From contig NZ_CALWJK010000002.1 of assembly GCF_944380975.1 (NCBI RefSeq), positions 101,766 through 149,253 on the forward strand: a DNA stretch of 47,488 nucleotides. The letters are read 5' to 3'. The stretch is from an uncultured Agathobaculum sp. Its GTDB lineage: Bacteria > Bacillota > Clostridia > Oscillospirales > Butyricicoccaceae. Of the stretch, positions 16,128 to 24,915 are shown piece by piece. The position numbers and the translations under genes are program-made. The stretch's first letter is position 1. Every line of letters begins with the position of its first letter. Under the pieces are notes generated by a model. The model searched no databases, had not been told where the DNA came from, and saw only the letters and a program-made list of their open reading frames with translations.

Positions 16128-17291
16128 ATGCCTGAATATATTGTAAGTGGCGTGATTATTGCTGCGTTTATCGTGGCGGGCGTGTTGTCTTACTTTTTTA
16201 CGCCGCCTGTCAAGCGGTTCGCCCATAAGGTGGGGGCGATTGATGTGCCAAAGGATGGCCGCCGTATGCATAAGGAGCCGATTCCGCGTTTGGGTGGTCT
16301 GGCGATTTTCGGCGGATTTCTGGCCTCTATCTTGATTTTTGGTGAACTGGATCAGACTATGCTTTGCGTGCTGCTCGGTGCATCCATGATTGTCGCGCTC
16401 GGTATTTTTGATGATGTGCTGGCGCTGGGGGCAAAGCTGAAATTTGTGGTGCAGATCGTGGCTGCTGCCATCCCGGTTTGCGTTGGCGATTTGCAGATTA
16501 AGCTGTTTACCAACTTGAATCCGTTTTCGGATACGCCGTATTTTCACTTGGGGATTTTGGCGATCCCGATTACGATTATCTGGATTGTTGGCATCACCAA
16601 TGCAGTCAACCTGATTGATGGTTTGGATGGCCTTGCCGTTGGCGTGTCCTCGATTGCGGCGATCACTATGCTTGCCGTTGCGCTTTTGACTGGTAATATG
16701 GCGATTGCAGTCACGATGGCGGCGCTCGCAGGCGCCTGCATCGGGTTTATGCCGTACAATCTCAATCCTGCCAAGATATTCATGGGGGATACCGGTTCCA
16801 CCTTTTTGGGATATATGTTGGCAACGGTATCTATCATGGGCCTGTTCAAGTTTTACGCGGTGATTTCGTTTGCAGTGCCGTTCTTAATTCTGGGTCTGCC
16901 GATTTTCGATACAGCTAACGCAATCATTCGTCGTGTAGCAGAGGGACGCAGCCCAATGAGCCCGGATCGCGGACATGTGCATCATAAGCTGATCGACATG
17001 GGTTTTAACCAGAAGCAGGCGGTTGCTATTTTGTATGCCATCAGCGCAACGCTTGGCTTGACGGCGGTAGTGCTGACTTCGTCGGGTGAGGTAAAGGCGA
17101 TTGTCCTGCTGCTGGCAGTATTGGCGGCGATTCTGGTCGGCGCCTGTGTCATTTACGGTGCGGAGCACTGGGCAAAGCATCCGAGCGAGCATGAGGAGAT
17201 AATGCACAGCGAGGAAGAAGCAGATGAGACTGTGCAGACGGCGGCAACAGAGGACGCGGTACAGGAGGATAAGGAACATGAGCAAGATTAA
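16128..17291 (+). CDS. tagO: Undecaprenyl-phosphate GlcNAc-1-phosphate transferase (TagO/WecA type)
   Basis: 387-residue polytopic membrane enzyme that moves GlcNAc-1-phosphate from UDP-GlcNAc to undecaprenyl phosphate, the first step of teichoic acid or other surface polymer synthesis. About ten to eleven helices. Diagnostic motifs: PRLGGLAIFGGF near the N-terminus, GIFDDVLAL, NLIDGLDGLAVG, FMGDTGSTFLGYM, and the cytoplasmic RGHVHHKLIDMGF. The C-terminal tail from about 345 is acidic and probably disordered. The last 14 nt overlap the next gene, whose product supplies or interconverts UDP-GlcNAc/UDP-ManNAc. Confidence 0.95.
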   Translation: MPEYIVSGVIIAAFIVAGVLSYFFTPPVKRFAHKVGAIDVPKDGRRMHKEPIPRLGGLAIFGGFLASILIFGELDQTMLCVLLGASMIVALGIFDDVLALGAKLKFVVQIVAAAIPVCVGDLQIKLFTNLNPFSDTPYFHLGILAIPITIIWIVGITNAVNLIDGLDGLAVGVSSIAAITMLAVALLTGNMAIAVTMAALAGACIGFMPYNLNPAKIFMGDTGSTFLGYMLATVSIMGLFKFYAVISFAVPFLILGLPIFDTANAIIRRVAEGRSPMSPDRGHVHHKLIDMGFNQKQAVAILYAISATLGLTAVVLTSSGEVKAIVLLLAVLAAILVGACVIYGAEHWAKHPSEHEEIMHSEEEADETVQTAATEDAVQEDKEHEQD

Positions 17292-18426
17292 GGTAATGAC
17301 GGTGTTTGGCACACGGCCGGAAGCCATTAAAATGGCGCCGCTGGTGCATGCGCTGGAGCAGAATGAAAATACAGAGTCGATCGTATGTGTAACGGCGCAG
17401 CATCGTGAGATGCTCGATCAGGTGCTGGATATTTTCCATATCAAGCCGGATTACGACCTGAACATCATGCAGCCGCGTCAGACGCTGGCACTGATTACAG
17501 AAAAGAGCCTGCATGGATTAGATGAGGTGCTCGAGCAGGCAAAACCGGATATTGTGCTCGTGCATGGTGATACGTCGACGACGTTTGCCGGTGCGCTGGC
17601 TGCATTCTATCACAAAATCCCGGTAGGACATGTAGAAGCTGGTTTGCGCACATATGACAAATATTCTCCGTTCCCGGAAGAAATGAACCGTAAGCTTACC
17701 GGTCAGATAGCAACGCTTCATTTTGCGCCGACGCCGCGCAACCGCGACAATTTGGCACGCGAAGATATTACGGAAGGCGTGAGCGTGGTCGGCAATACGG
17801 TCGTTGACGCGATTCACATCACGGTTCAGCCAGATTTTGCGTTCCGGGATGAGCAGCTCAAAACGCTGGATTTTGAAAACAACCGCGTGGTTCTTGTAAC
17901 CGCGCACCGCCGTGAGAATTACGGCGAGCCAATGGAAAACATCTGCCGTGCGATTGCGGAACTGTCGGCGGCATATCCGGATGTACACTTTGTTTATCCG
18001 GTGCATCTCAGCCCCTATGTGCGCGAGACGGCAGAGAAATTCTTGGGCGGAAACGAGCGCGTTCACCTGATCCATCCGCTGGCAGTGGATGAAATGCACA
18101 ATCTGATGGCGCGCTGCTATCTGATTATGACCGATTCGGGCGGCTTGCAGGAAGAGGCACCAAGTCTGGGCAAGCCGGTGCTGGTGCTGCGCCGTGAAAC
18201 CGAACGTCCGGAAGCCATTGAGGCGGGAACAGTCAAGCTGGCAGGCGTGGAGCAGGAAAACATTGTCCGCTTGGCGCGTGAGCTGTTTGATGATCCGAAT
18301 GCATATGCAGCGATGGCGCATGCGGTCAATCCGTATGGCGATGGTAAGACCTCGGCGCGTATTTTGCAGGCGATTGAACACTATTTTGGCCTGCGGTCGG
18401 ATGGACCGGCTCCGTTTGCACCATGA
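17278..18426 (+). CDS. wecB: UDP-N-acetylglucosamine 2-epimerase
   Basis: 382-residue cytoplasmic enzyme (also called MnaA in Gram-positives) converting UDP-GlcNAc to UDP-ManNAc for wall polymer linkage units. N-terminus MTVFGTRPEAIKMAPL, then LVHGDTSTTFAGALAAFY, GHVEAGLRT, FPEEMNRKL, VTAHRRENYGEPMENI and TDSGGLQEEAPSLGKPVLVLR. These are the full set of epimerase motifs. The ATG at 17278 has ACAGGAGGAT upstream and overlaps tagO by 14 nt. The next gene starts at an ATGA overlap. Pairing with TagO supports a role in surface-polymer synthesis. Confidence 0.95.
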   Translation: MSKIKVMTVFGTRPEAIKMAPLVHALEQNENTESIVCVTAQHREMLDQVLDIFHIKPDYDLNIMQPRQTLALITEKSLHGLDEVLEQAKPDIVLVHGDTSTTFAGALAAFYHKIPVGHVEAGLRTYDKYSPFPEEMNRKLTGQIATLHFAPTPRNRDNLAREDITEGVSVVGNTVVDAIHITVQPDFAFRDEQLKTLDFENNRVVLVTAHRRENYGEPMENICRAIAELSAAYPDVHFVYPVHLSPYVRETAEKFLGGNERVHLIHPLAVDEMHNLMARCYLIMTDSGGLQEEAPSLGKPVLVLRRETERPEAIEAGTVKLAGVEQENIVRLARELFDDPNAYAAMAHAVNPYGDGKTSARILQAIEHYFGLRSDGPAPFAP

Positions 18427-19208
18427 AGCCGCATAAAAGTCCGTCTACACCCATGCTCGCAGCCATTGGTGCAGCGGTGCTGGTAGGGCTGCTGTTTTTG
18501 AGCTATGTGCTTTCTTCCGGGATGCTGCATCGCAAGGACACCGGTATCGTTCTGCAAAGCGGTACGGAAAATGCGCCGACCGTTAGTTCCGGAAGTCAGC
18601 TGTTAACCGCACAAAGCGTGGCAGATGTCACAATCGGTCCGGATAACGCGCAAAAAGTCATTGCGTCTTTGACGCGCCCGGAGGCGTACAGCTGTGTCAT
18701 TGAAAATACGCTGTATTATTCCGGTGGCTCGGCCACACTTCGCTGTCGTCAGTACATGCTGGATGGCATGGTTCGTACGGATTGGTTGACCGAAGCGGGA
18801 GCGGTGCAAAGTACGTTGGTGCGTGCAGGAGATACTGCCTATACTTGGGAAAACGGCAGCACAACTTTCTATAAAGGCGCATGGGGTGAGTTTTCAGATG
18901 ACTCTGCTGCGATGCTACCAACCTATGAGGATGTGCTGGATGAAAGCATTGTGTTGACGAGTGCTGGCAGGCAGGATATTGATAATGAACCGTGCATTAT
19001 GGTCGAGTTTGAGCAGGGCGGATACCGCTGTGTATACTATGTTTCGGCGGCCTCTGGTTTGCTGAAAAAAGCATCTTTTTATCAGGGGGAAAATTTGACG
19101 CGTCAGGTCGTGGTCAGTAATTTCAAGACCGAGCAGCCGGATGCGGAACTGTTCACATTGCCGAACGGTCAGAAGTTATTGGGAGACAACACACAAAATG
19201 ATGAATAA
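18423..19208 (+). CDS. Membrane-anchored extracytoplasmic protein, function unknown
   Basis: 261-residue protein with a short basic N-tail, one membrane helix (about 10-33) and a large outer domain (about 60-255) rich in beta strands (SCVIENTLYYSGGSATLRCR, CIMVEFEQGGYRCVYYV). It lacks a lipobox Cys. The pattern resembles the LolA/LppX-like or outer-membrane-lipoprotein-sorting fold seen in many anchored Gram-positive proteins, but this is a guess from strand pattern only. It overlaps wecB by ATGA and the following lyase gene by 11 nt, so it belongs to the trpS-tagO-wecB operon and may act at the cell surface. Confidence 0.75.
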   Translation: MKPHKSPSTPMLAAIGAAVLVGLLFLSYVLSSGMLHRKDTGIVLQSGTENAPTVSSGSQLLTAQSVADVTIGPDNAQKVIASLTRPEAYSCVIENTLYYSGGSATLRCRQYMLDGMVRTDWLTEAGAVQSTLVRAGDTAYTWENGSTTFYKGAWGEFSDDSAAMLPTYEDVLDESIVLTSAGRQDIDNEPCIMVEFEQGGYRCVYYVSAASGLLKKASFYQGENLTRQVVVSNFKTEQPDAELFTLPNGQKLLGDNTQNDE

Positions 19209-20454
19209 GTTACAAATATCAGAGGAAATTCGCGCGCTCGGTCAACAGGCCGAGCGCGAAATCATGCCGTATTTTGCGCGCATTGAAGAAATCTGTGACC
19301 GCAATACGGAAAAAGTGCTTGCAGCATTTGCGAAAAACCGCGTATCGGATAATCTGTTTGCCGGAACGACCGGCTATGGTTATGACGACCATGGACGTGA
19401 CACACTGGATCGCATTTACGCCGATATTTTCGGCACGGAGGCGGCACTGGTGCGCATTGGTTTTGTCAACGGAACGCATGCGCTGTCCTGTGCCATGTTT
19501 TCCGCCGTTAAGGCGGGGGATACCGTACTTTCCGTGACCGGCCCAGCCTATGACACGCTGCAGAATACGATCACAGGCGATTACTGCGGTAGCATGAAGC
19601 AGTATGGTATTGGCTACAAACAGGTCGATTTAGTAAACGGCATGCCTGACTTGCCGGCAATCGCACAGGCGGCGCAGGATTCAAATGTCAAGCTGGTATT
19701 TATCCAGCGCAGTCGGGGCTACGCTGTGCGCAAGACATTGTCCTGTGCGGAGATCGGGGAGATCTGCAAGACCGTGCGTGCGGTCAATGAAAACGCGGTC
19801 ATCATGGTGGACAACTGTTATGGTGAGTTCGTTGAGGACATGGAGCCGACGCAGGTCGGTGCGGATCTGATCGCGGGATCGCTGATCAAAAATCCGGGCG
19901 GCGGCTTGGCGCCGACGGGCGGCTACATCGCGGGACGCGCGGATTTGGTGGAAAACGCTTCGTATCGGCTGACCGCACCGGGCATCGGTGGTGAATGCGG
20001 CTGTACGATGGGGCAAAACCGCTTGCTGTATCAGGGCCTCTTCATGGCACCGCATACGACGGCACAAGCGCTCAAGACGGCCATTTTCTGCGCTAAGGTG
20101 ATGGAACTGCTGGGTTATGAAGTTAGCCCGAAGGCAGAGGAGCCACGGTATGACATCATTCAGACGATTGCATTTGGTGCTCCAGAACCGTTGTGCCGCT
20201 TTTGTGAGGGCATTCAGGCCGGTGCGCCTGTGGATTCGTTTGTGACTCCGGAGCCGTGGGCGATGCCGGGCTATGATGACCCTGTTATTATGGCGGCCGG
20301 TGCATTTGTGCAGGGTGCGTCGATCGAACTGTCTGCGGATGCGCCCATGCGTGAGCCGTATGTGTGCTATATGCAGGGCGGCCTGACATATTCTTCGGGT
20401 AAGGCGGGCATTCTGCTCGCGGCGGAGCGCATTCACAATCAGAAGAAGGCATAA
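19198..20454 (+). CDS. PLP-dependent methionine gamma-lyase-like protein (YnbB/aluminium resistance family)
   Basis: 418-residue fold-type-I PLP enzyme. Features: AGTTGYGYDDHGRDTLD (about 55-71), FVNGTHALSCAMF, the segment with VDNCYGEFVE, and the lysine region GSLIKNPGGGLAPTGGYIAG. This is the methionine gamma-lyase/'aluminium resistance' family (Bacillus YnbB), of uncertain substrate; similarity to Cys/Met lyases suggests C-S or related beta/gamma elimination. The start may be ATG 19198 or the next codon 19201; GGGAGA lies upstream, inside the preceding gene. Last gene of the trpS operon; terminator follows. Confidence 0.9.
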   Translation: MMNKLQISEEIRALGQQAEREIMPYFARIEEICDRNTEKVLAAFAKNRVSDNLFAGTTGYGYDDHGRDTLDRIYADIFGTEAALVRIGFVNGTHALSCAMFSAVKAGDTVLSVTGPAYDTLQNTITGDYCGSMKQYGIGYKQVDLVNGMPDLPAIAQAAQDSNVKLVFIQRSRGYAVRKTLSCAEIGEICKTVRAVNENAVIMVDNCYGEFVEDMEPTQVGADLIAGSLIKNPGGGLAPTGGYIAGRADLVENASYRLTAPGIGGECGCTMGQNRLLYQGLFMAPHTTAQALKTAIFCAKVMELLGYEVSPKAEEPRYDIIQTIAFGAPEPLCRFCEGIQAGAPVDSFVTPEPWAMPGYDDPVIMAAGAFVQGASIELSADAPMREPYVCYMQGGLTYSSGKAGILLAAERIHNQKKA

Positions 20455-20456
20455 GA

Positions 20457-20484
20457 AAAAGGGACGGTTTTTACCGTCCCTTTT
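20457..20484. terminator. Bidirectional terminator
   Basis: Perfect 12-bp stem AAAAGGGACGGT / ACCGTCCCTTTT with a TTTT loop, between the converging lyase and sensor-kinase genes. Confidence 0.9.
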
Positions 20485-20505
20485 GGTTTGCAGGGGAAAA
20501 GCGGT

Positions 20506-23037
20506 TTAGGTTAGGGATTGCAAAAGCTGACACAAAACCGAAAAATCAATGGGTTTGACGATGTGTGCATTCATGCCGGCAGCTTGTGTTTTTGCAATGT
20601 CTTCTGGAAAAGCGTTTGCAGTCACAGCGATAATGGGGATGGTTGTGGCATCTTCGCGATCCAGCATGCGGATTGCCTGTGCAGCTTGACAGCCGTTTAT
20701 GTTCGGCATCTGCATATCCATTAAGATGGCATCAAATTCATGCAGCTGCGACGCAGAAAAGCGCTCGACAGCCTGCTGTCCATCCCAGGCCTGTACCACC
20801 TGAACATCGTGCATGGAAAGAATTTCGGTTGCGATTTCCATGTTGATTTCGTTGTCCTCTGCAATCAGCAGCTTTTTGCCGCGCAGATCGAATGCAGATG
20901 GTTCGGTTTGCGCCGTTTGCTCCGTAGGCAGGGAGGTGGTTGTGCTTTCCGGTTCGGTAACGATTTGCAGCGGCAGCGTCACGATAAATGTGCTGCCCTG
21001 ACCCAATTCGCTTGTAACACGGATTTCACCATCCATGCGTTTGACCAAACTATGGACGATCGCCATGCCCAATCCGGTGCCGACAATAGATCGCGCGCTG
21101 AACCGGATTTCCCGTGCGTATGGCTCGAAAACATGCTGGAGAAATTCTTGAGACATGCCAATACCAGTATCCTGCACGGAAAGCTCATAGCTGCTATGTT
21201 TGTCGGTTATGTTTTCGGTCAGCCGGACGGAGATAGATGCGCCGGATTCGCTGTACTTAAAGGCGTTGGACAGCAGATTGTTTAGGATTTGACTGATGCG
21301 CGAAGCGTCGCCCAGAACCATGCGATGGCGCAGATCACATGTCAATGAGAGGTTTTTCTCCTCGTTCTTTGCCTGATGACGGAAGATTTCCACGCAGTCG
21401 TCAACACATTGCTGCAAGTCAATCGGGTGATAGTCGAGCGAGATATGGCCCTGCTCCATGCGGGAGATTTCCAGCACATCGTTGACAAGGTTGAGCAACT
21501 GCTGACCGGAAAACTGTATTTTATGTAGGAGGGTTTTGAGCTTGTTCTGGTCGTCTAAATTATGCTGCGCCAGTTCGGACAGGCCGATAATGGCATTGAG
21601 CGGTGTGCGCATATCATGCGACATATTGCTGAAAAATGCGTTTTTATCTGCTTCGCTCCGGTGGGAGGATTCCAGTGCATTTTGTAGCAGCTCCAGCTGT
21701 TCAAGCTGACGGGTTTTTTCCTGATTGACTTCACGAAAAGCCAGTACGACTTCGTCCTGTGCAAATGCCTTGTCAAACAGGATGCTGACATTGACCCAGC
21801 GCTCGCCGTTTTCAAAGCGACGCAAATAGTCGCCGCCAAATTCTGTGACCTGATCGTGCACAAGCTGCTGGATGTTTTCGAGAGAAAAGCTGCTGGCAAA
21901 TTCCTCGTAGGTGCTGTGTGTGACAACCCGCTGTATCGTATGCAGCAAATCCGCATAGCGGCCCGTCGCACTGATTTTATGGCGGGTATCCTTTGCGCAC
22001 TTGATCGCTTGGTACATACCGGTTTTATAGTTGACGCGATAGATAGCATAGTAGAGGTTCCCGAGTGCTCGGACAGTGTCATCTGTGCGGCGAATTTTGC
22101 GGTTCAAGCGGTAATCACGGATGGACAGCAGCACAGCGGCGATCAGAAACAGGGAGGAGATGAACAGGAAAAGCCGGTAAATTCCGGTCAATTCGCGTAG
22201 TACCGTGCGGAATGGAATGGTCAGAATGGTGATCCAGCCGTTGCTCATCTGATAGTAATAGACACCGCTTGGTTTGCCATCCGGTCCGGTGATACTGGCG
22301 TTATATGGGTCGAGCACACCTTCCTGAATACGTTGCACCAAACTGTTGACATAGGGCTGTAGCTGCTCCGCCTCGTGGGGGACAGCTTCATGCGCATATA
22401 GGAGCGTACCCTCTTGGTCGCATAGGTAGTAAGAGCTGCCCTCCGGCAGGGACAGCATATCATCAGCGGTATGAAAATCCTCCGGAAAGACGTCAAACAA
22501 CAGCATATTATCGGAATTGCGTGCTTTCTGCGCAATGGTGATGACTTGTTTTCCAGTGATGGCATCCTGATAAGCGGATGTGAAGATCACCTCGCCGTTG
22601 GCTTCCATTGCCATACGGTACCAATCGGTTTGGCGAAAATCATAAGAGTCATCACCGTCCCAAGGATTGGCGGCAACGATATGTCCTTCGACGATCGCGT
22701 ACAGATCCACAGAATTGTCCTGCAAAACCTGCGGCATTTTACGGAAAAAGTTTTCGATCCATGTTTGGATCTGTTGTTCACTGGCGTCGTTTTCGGTCAT
22801 CTGGTCGAGGTATTGCGTGCCAAGATTCATCATAGCGCTATAGGTATCAATATTGTTTTGTTCTTCAGCTGCATAGTTCTGCGTCAGGGAAGTGCCGAAT
22901 TGCTGCGCATTTTGCAGCAGTTTTTCGCGCATCGTATACAGACTGAAGATGGTCAATGCGGCAAAAAACAATAAGAATAGGATGTTGAGCCATAAATGGT
23001 GTAGTGCGGTGCGATTCCTTGCTTTCTGATGCTTCAT
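20506..23037 (-). CDS. Membrane hybrid sensor histidine kinase (Cache, HisKA, HATPase, REC)
   Basis: 843-residue hybrid kinase. TM1 about 15-35; extracytoplasmic dCache-like sensor (about 36-280) with the DWYRMAMEANGEVIFTSAYQ strand pattern; TM2 about 284-305; a PAS-like region (about 320-440); coiled coil; HisKA with H474 in FFSNMSHDMRTPLNAI; HATPase with N box NNLLSNAFKYS, G1 DTGIGM and G2 GTGLGMAIV; C-terminal receiver (721-840) with D774 in LMDMQMP and K828. It senses an outside ligand and starts a His-Asp relay; a separate HPt protein is encoded divergently. The ATG at 23037 has GGAAGGAG upstream; a further 37-codon extension is rejected. Confidence 0.95.
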   Translation of the reverse strand: MKHQKARNRTALHHLWLNILFLLFFAALTIFSLYTMREKLLQNAQQFGTSLTQNYAAEEQNNIDTYSAMMNLGTQYLDQMTENDASEQQIQTWIENFFRKMPQVLQDNSVDLYAIVEGHIVAANPWDGDDSYDFRQTDWYRMAMEANGEVIFTSAYQDAITGKQVITIAQKARNSDNMLLFDVFPEDFHTADDMLSLPEGSSYYLCDQEGTLLYAHEAVPHEAEQLQPYVNSLVQRIQEGVLDPYNASITGPDGKPSGVYYYQMSNGWITILTIPFRTVLRELTGIYRLFLFISSLFLIAAVLLSIRDYRLNRKIRRTDDTVRALGNLYYAIYRVNYKTGMYQAIKCAKDTRHKISATGRYADLLHTIQRVVTHSTYEEFASSFSLENIQQLVHDQVTEFGGDYLRRFENGERWVNVSILFDKAFAQDEVVLAFREVNQEKTRQLEQLELLQNALESSHRSEADKNAFFSNMSHDMRTPLNAIIGLSELAQHNLDDQNKLKTLLHKIQFSGQQLLNLVNDVLEISRMEQGHISLDYHPIDLQQCVDDCVEIFRHQAKNEEKNLSLTCDLRHRMVLGDASRISQILNNLLSNAFKYSESGASISVRLTENITDKHSSYELSVQDTGIGMSQEFLQHVFEPYAREIRFSARSIVGTGLGMAIVHSLVKRMDGEIRVTSELGQGSTFIVTLPLQIVTEPESTTTSLPTEQTAQTEPSAFDLRGKKLLIAEDNEINMEIATEILSMHDVQVVQAWDGQQAVERFSASQLHEFDAILMDMQMPNINGCQAAQAIRMLDREDATTIPIIAVTANAFPEDIAKTQAAGMNAHIVKPIDFSVLCQLLQSLT

Positions 23038-23070
23038 CTGTTTTCTCCTTCCGATGGACGCTCCATTGCC

Positions 23071-23099
23071 AGTATGGGACATTGGCCAGCATTTGTCAA
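23071..23099 (-). promoter_or_regulatory. Promoter of the hybrid kinase gene
   Basis: Minus strand consensus TTGACA (23094-23099), 17-bp spacer, CATACT (23071-23076). Confidence 0.65.
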
Positions 23100-23161
23100 T
23101 TCTCCGAAATGGAAACAATGATGGAGCGGATGAAGATTTTTGCATCATTTGTCTGTGCCGC

Positions 23162-23190
23162 TTGCCCGCTTTGTCTTTCTGCGGTATAAT
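23162..23190 (+). promoter_or_regulatory. Promoter of the HPt/response-regulator pair
   Basis: TTGCCC (23162-23167), 17-bp spacer, TATAAT (23185-23190), about 50 nt before the HPt ATG. Its -35 is about 60 bp from the divergent kinase promoter, so shared control is possible. Confidence 0.65.
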
Positions 23191-23242
23191 GAAAACGATT
23201 CCTGATTCATGGAGGAATACGCTGCGAGGGAGAAGCGATGGT

Positions 23243-23629
23243 ATGGATCAAAATACGTTTTTAAAAAAATTGGATGAGGCCGGTATTGATACGGAAAAGG
23301 CAATTGGCCGCTTTATGGGCAATACGGCTTTGTTTTTGAAGTTTGTTCGTCGCCTGCCGGAAGCGTTGCGCTTTAAAGAAATCCGGACAGCGCTGCAGCA
23401 GGAGGATGATGAAGCGTTTTATATGTTGGTGCATACGCTCAAGGGGACTGCGGCGAACCTGTCTGCGGAGAACTTGGCAGAATGTGTACAAGCAATTTTG
23501 GTAGAGTACCGTACCTCTGGTTTTAAGCATATGCGAAAGCTGGAAGGCTTGCTGCGTGAGACCGAGGTGGAAAGCGAAAAGCTGTCCGAATTGCTGTGCG
23601 ACATGGACGCCGCCTTGGCGGATGGATGA
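23243..23629 (+). CDS. HPt domain phosphotransfer protein
   Basis: 128-residue stand-alone histidine phosphotransfer protein, an all-helical cytoplasmic relay between receiver domains. The phospho-accepting His is H64 in VHTLKGTAANL, the typical HTLKG motif with downstream small residues and Leu. The ATG at 23243 follows GAGGGAGAAG; the frame is open upstream but that part spans the promoter. It lies 22 nt before the REC/CD-GYP gene and divergent to a hybrid kinase that has a receiver but no HPt of its own. It is therefore the natural carrier from the kinase receiver (D774) to the response regulator (D55). Confidence 0.92.
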   Translation: MDQNTFLKKLDEAGIDTEKAIGRFMGNTALFLKFVRRLPEALRFKEIRTALQQEDDEAFYMLVHTLKGTAANLSAENLAECVQAILVEYRTSGFKHMRKLEGLLRETEVESEKLSELLCDMDAALADG

Positions 23630-23651
23630 GAGATGGTAGGGAGGGAAGCCT

Positions 23652-24797
23652 ATGATACGCGATACACTATTGATTGTAGATGATTCGGAATTGGATTTAG
23701 CCATCCTGAATGAAATATTCAAGGGCTTGTTTCGGGTGGAATGCTGTCAGGAAGCCAATCAGGCGCTTTCCTTTTTGCAAAAGAATGCCGATCGGATTTG
23801 CGCGGCGCTGGTAGACATCTGTCTGGGACGCCGTGGCGCAGGATTTACGCTGCTGCATCGTCTGCAAACCAATGCATTGACTACGCAGCTGCCGATCATT
23901 CTGATTACATCGGATGCAAGCAAAGATAATGTCATGAGCGGCGTAGAGCACGGCGCGGTGGATTTTCTGGTTAAACCGGTCGACCCGCACTCCGTGCAGG
24001 AGCGGGTGTGCACCATTGTACGGTCTGCTTGGCCGGAAAAAACAACGATTTTGGATCAGAAGCGTGGGACAGTCAAACAAGAGACAGTAGCCGAAGCAAA
24101 GGAGGATACTGCGTCCGAAGGCGGATTCTCTTTGCTGGATTGTGTTCCGGAGCAGCTATCGGCTGCACAAACGCAGCAGCTTGTGGACGGCTGGTGTAAA
24201 AAGCTGGCCGCATTGTGTGCACATCGTGCCAATGTTCGTCCAACACCCAGCGGGACGATTCCACATCTGACAGCGCTTTTGACAGAAGCGTGGCGTTTGC
24301 GGCATTCGGGCGGCAGCCTGACGGAACTGCAGGCAGCCTATGTGAAGCAAGCCGCGCGGATTTGCGATATTGGTTTGCTTGGCTTGCCAGATGATGTGAT
24401 TGCTTTGGGCGCAGAGCAGCCGGAGCCGGGGCGGAAGACGTATATGCGGCATACTGAATTGGGCCGCGCATTGCTGGAAAGTGAAAAGCCGCATCCGTTT
24501 GTGAAAATCTGTATGGATGTTGCATATTGGCACCACAAGAATTACGACGGAACAGGGTATCCGGTGACACAGGAGAAGGCTGCTGTGCCGCTGAGTGCGC
24601 AGCTGGTGCATGCGGCAATGCGCTGTGATCTATACCTGCGCAAGTATCAGGACAGGCTGGACTGCTTTGATCGTGCTTTGCGCGCGCTGGCAGGGGAAGC
24701 GGAGAATCTGATTTCGATGGAGATGTATGAGACCATCGAGAGCGCTCGTGAGCCGATTGAAGACTGGCTCGCCAAAGGCGGTTTGAATGACGATTGA
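23652..24797 (+). CDS. Response regulator with degenerate HD-GYP output domain
   Basis: 381-residue cytoplasmic protein. The receiver (1-125) has acidic pair D10/D11, phospho-acceptor D55 in LVDICLG, ITSD and K108 in LVKPVD. After a linker (about 126-165) the C-terminal part (about 170-375) aligns by eye with HD-GYP phosphodiesterases: ARICDIGLLGLPDDVI (235-250) in place of the usual LLHDIGKIGIPDEIL, H267, and an intact HHKNYDGTGYP (294-304). The catalytic HD dyad is therefore CD (C238, D239) and the following Lys is Leu. Cyclic-di-GMP hydrolysis is doubtful; it may bind a nucleotide or act by protein contact. GGGAGGGAAG precedes the ATG. Confidence 0.85.
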   Translation: MIRDTLLIVDDSELDLAILNEIFKGLFRVECCQEANQALSFLQKNADRICAALVDICLGRRGAGFTLLHRLQTNALTTQLPIILITSDASKDNVMSGVEHGAVDFLVKPVDPHSVQERVCTIVRSAWPEKTTILDQKRGTVKQETVAEAKEDTASEGGFSLLDCVPEQLSAAQTQQLVDGWCKKLAALCAHRANVRPTPSGTIPHLTALLTEAWRLRHSGGSLTELQAAYVKQAARICDIGLLGLPDDVIALGAEQPEPGRKTYMRHTELGRALLESEKPHPFVKICMDVAYWHHKNYDGTGYPVTQEKAAVPLSAQLVHAAMRCDLYLRKYQDRLDCFDRALRALAGEAENLISMEMYETIESAREPIEDWLAKGGLNDD

Positions 24798-24856
24798 CCA
24801 TAGGGATGGACCTTCGGCCTTGGCGAGCGGGTGTAGTATGCATTTGGGAAATCAGG

Positions 24857-24885
24857 TTGCATATTGCACTGTTTCATGGTAAAAT
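24857..24885 (+). promoter_or_regulatory. ruvCAB promoter
   Basis: TTGCAT (24857-24862), 17-bp spacer, TAAAAT (24880-24885), about 30 nt before the ruvC ATG. No hairpin terminator is evident between 24797 and here, so read-through from the response regulator gene is possible. Confidence 0.6.
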
Positions 24886-24915
24886 ACTCTAGTTACAAGG
24901 CAGAGGTTTGCGTTT

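Noticed and set aside
24798-24856. Terminator after the REC/CD-GYP gene
   Set aside because: The CCTTCGGCCTTGGCG stretch cannot form a stable stem with a T tail.
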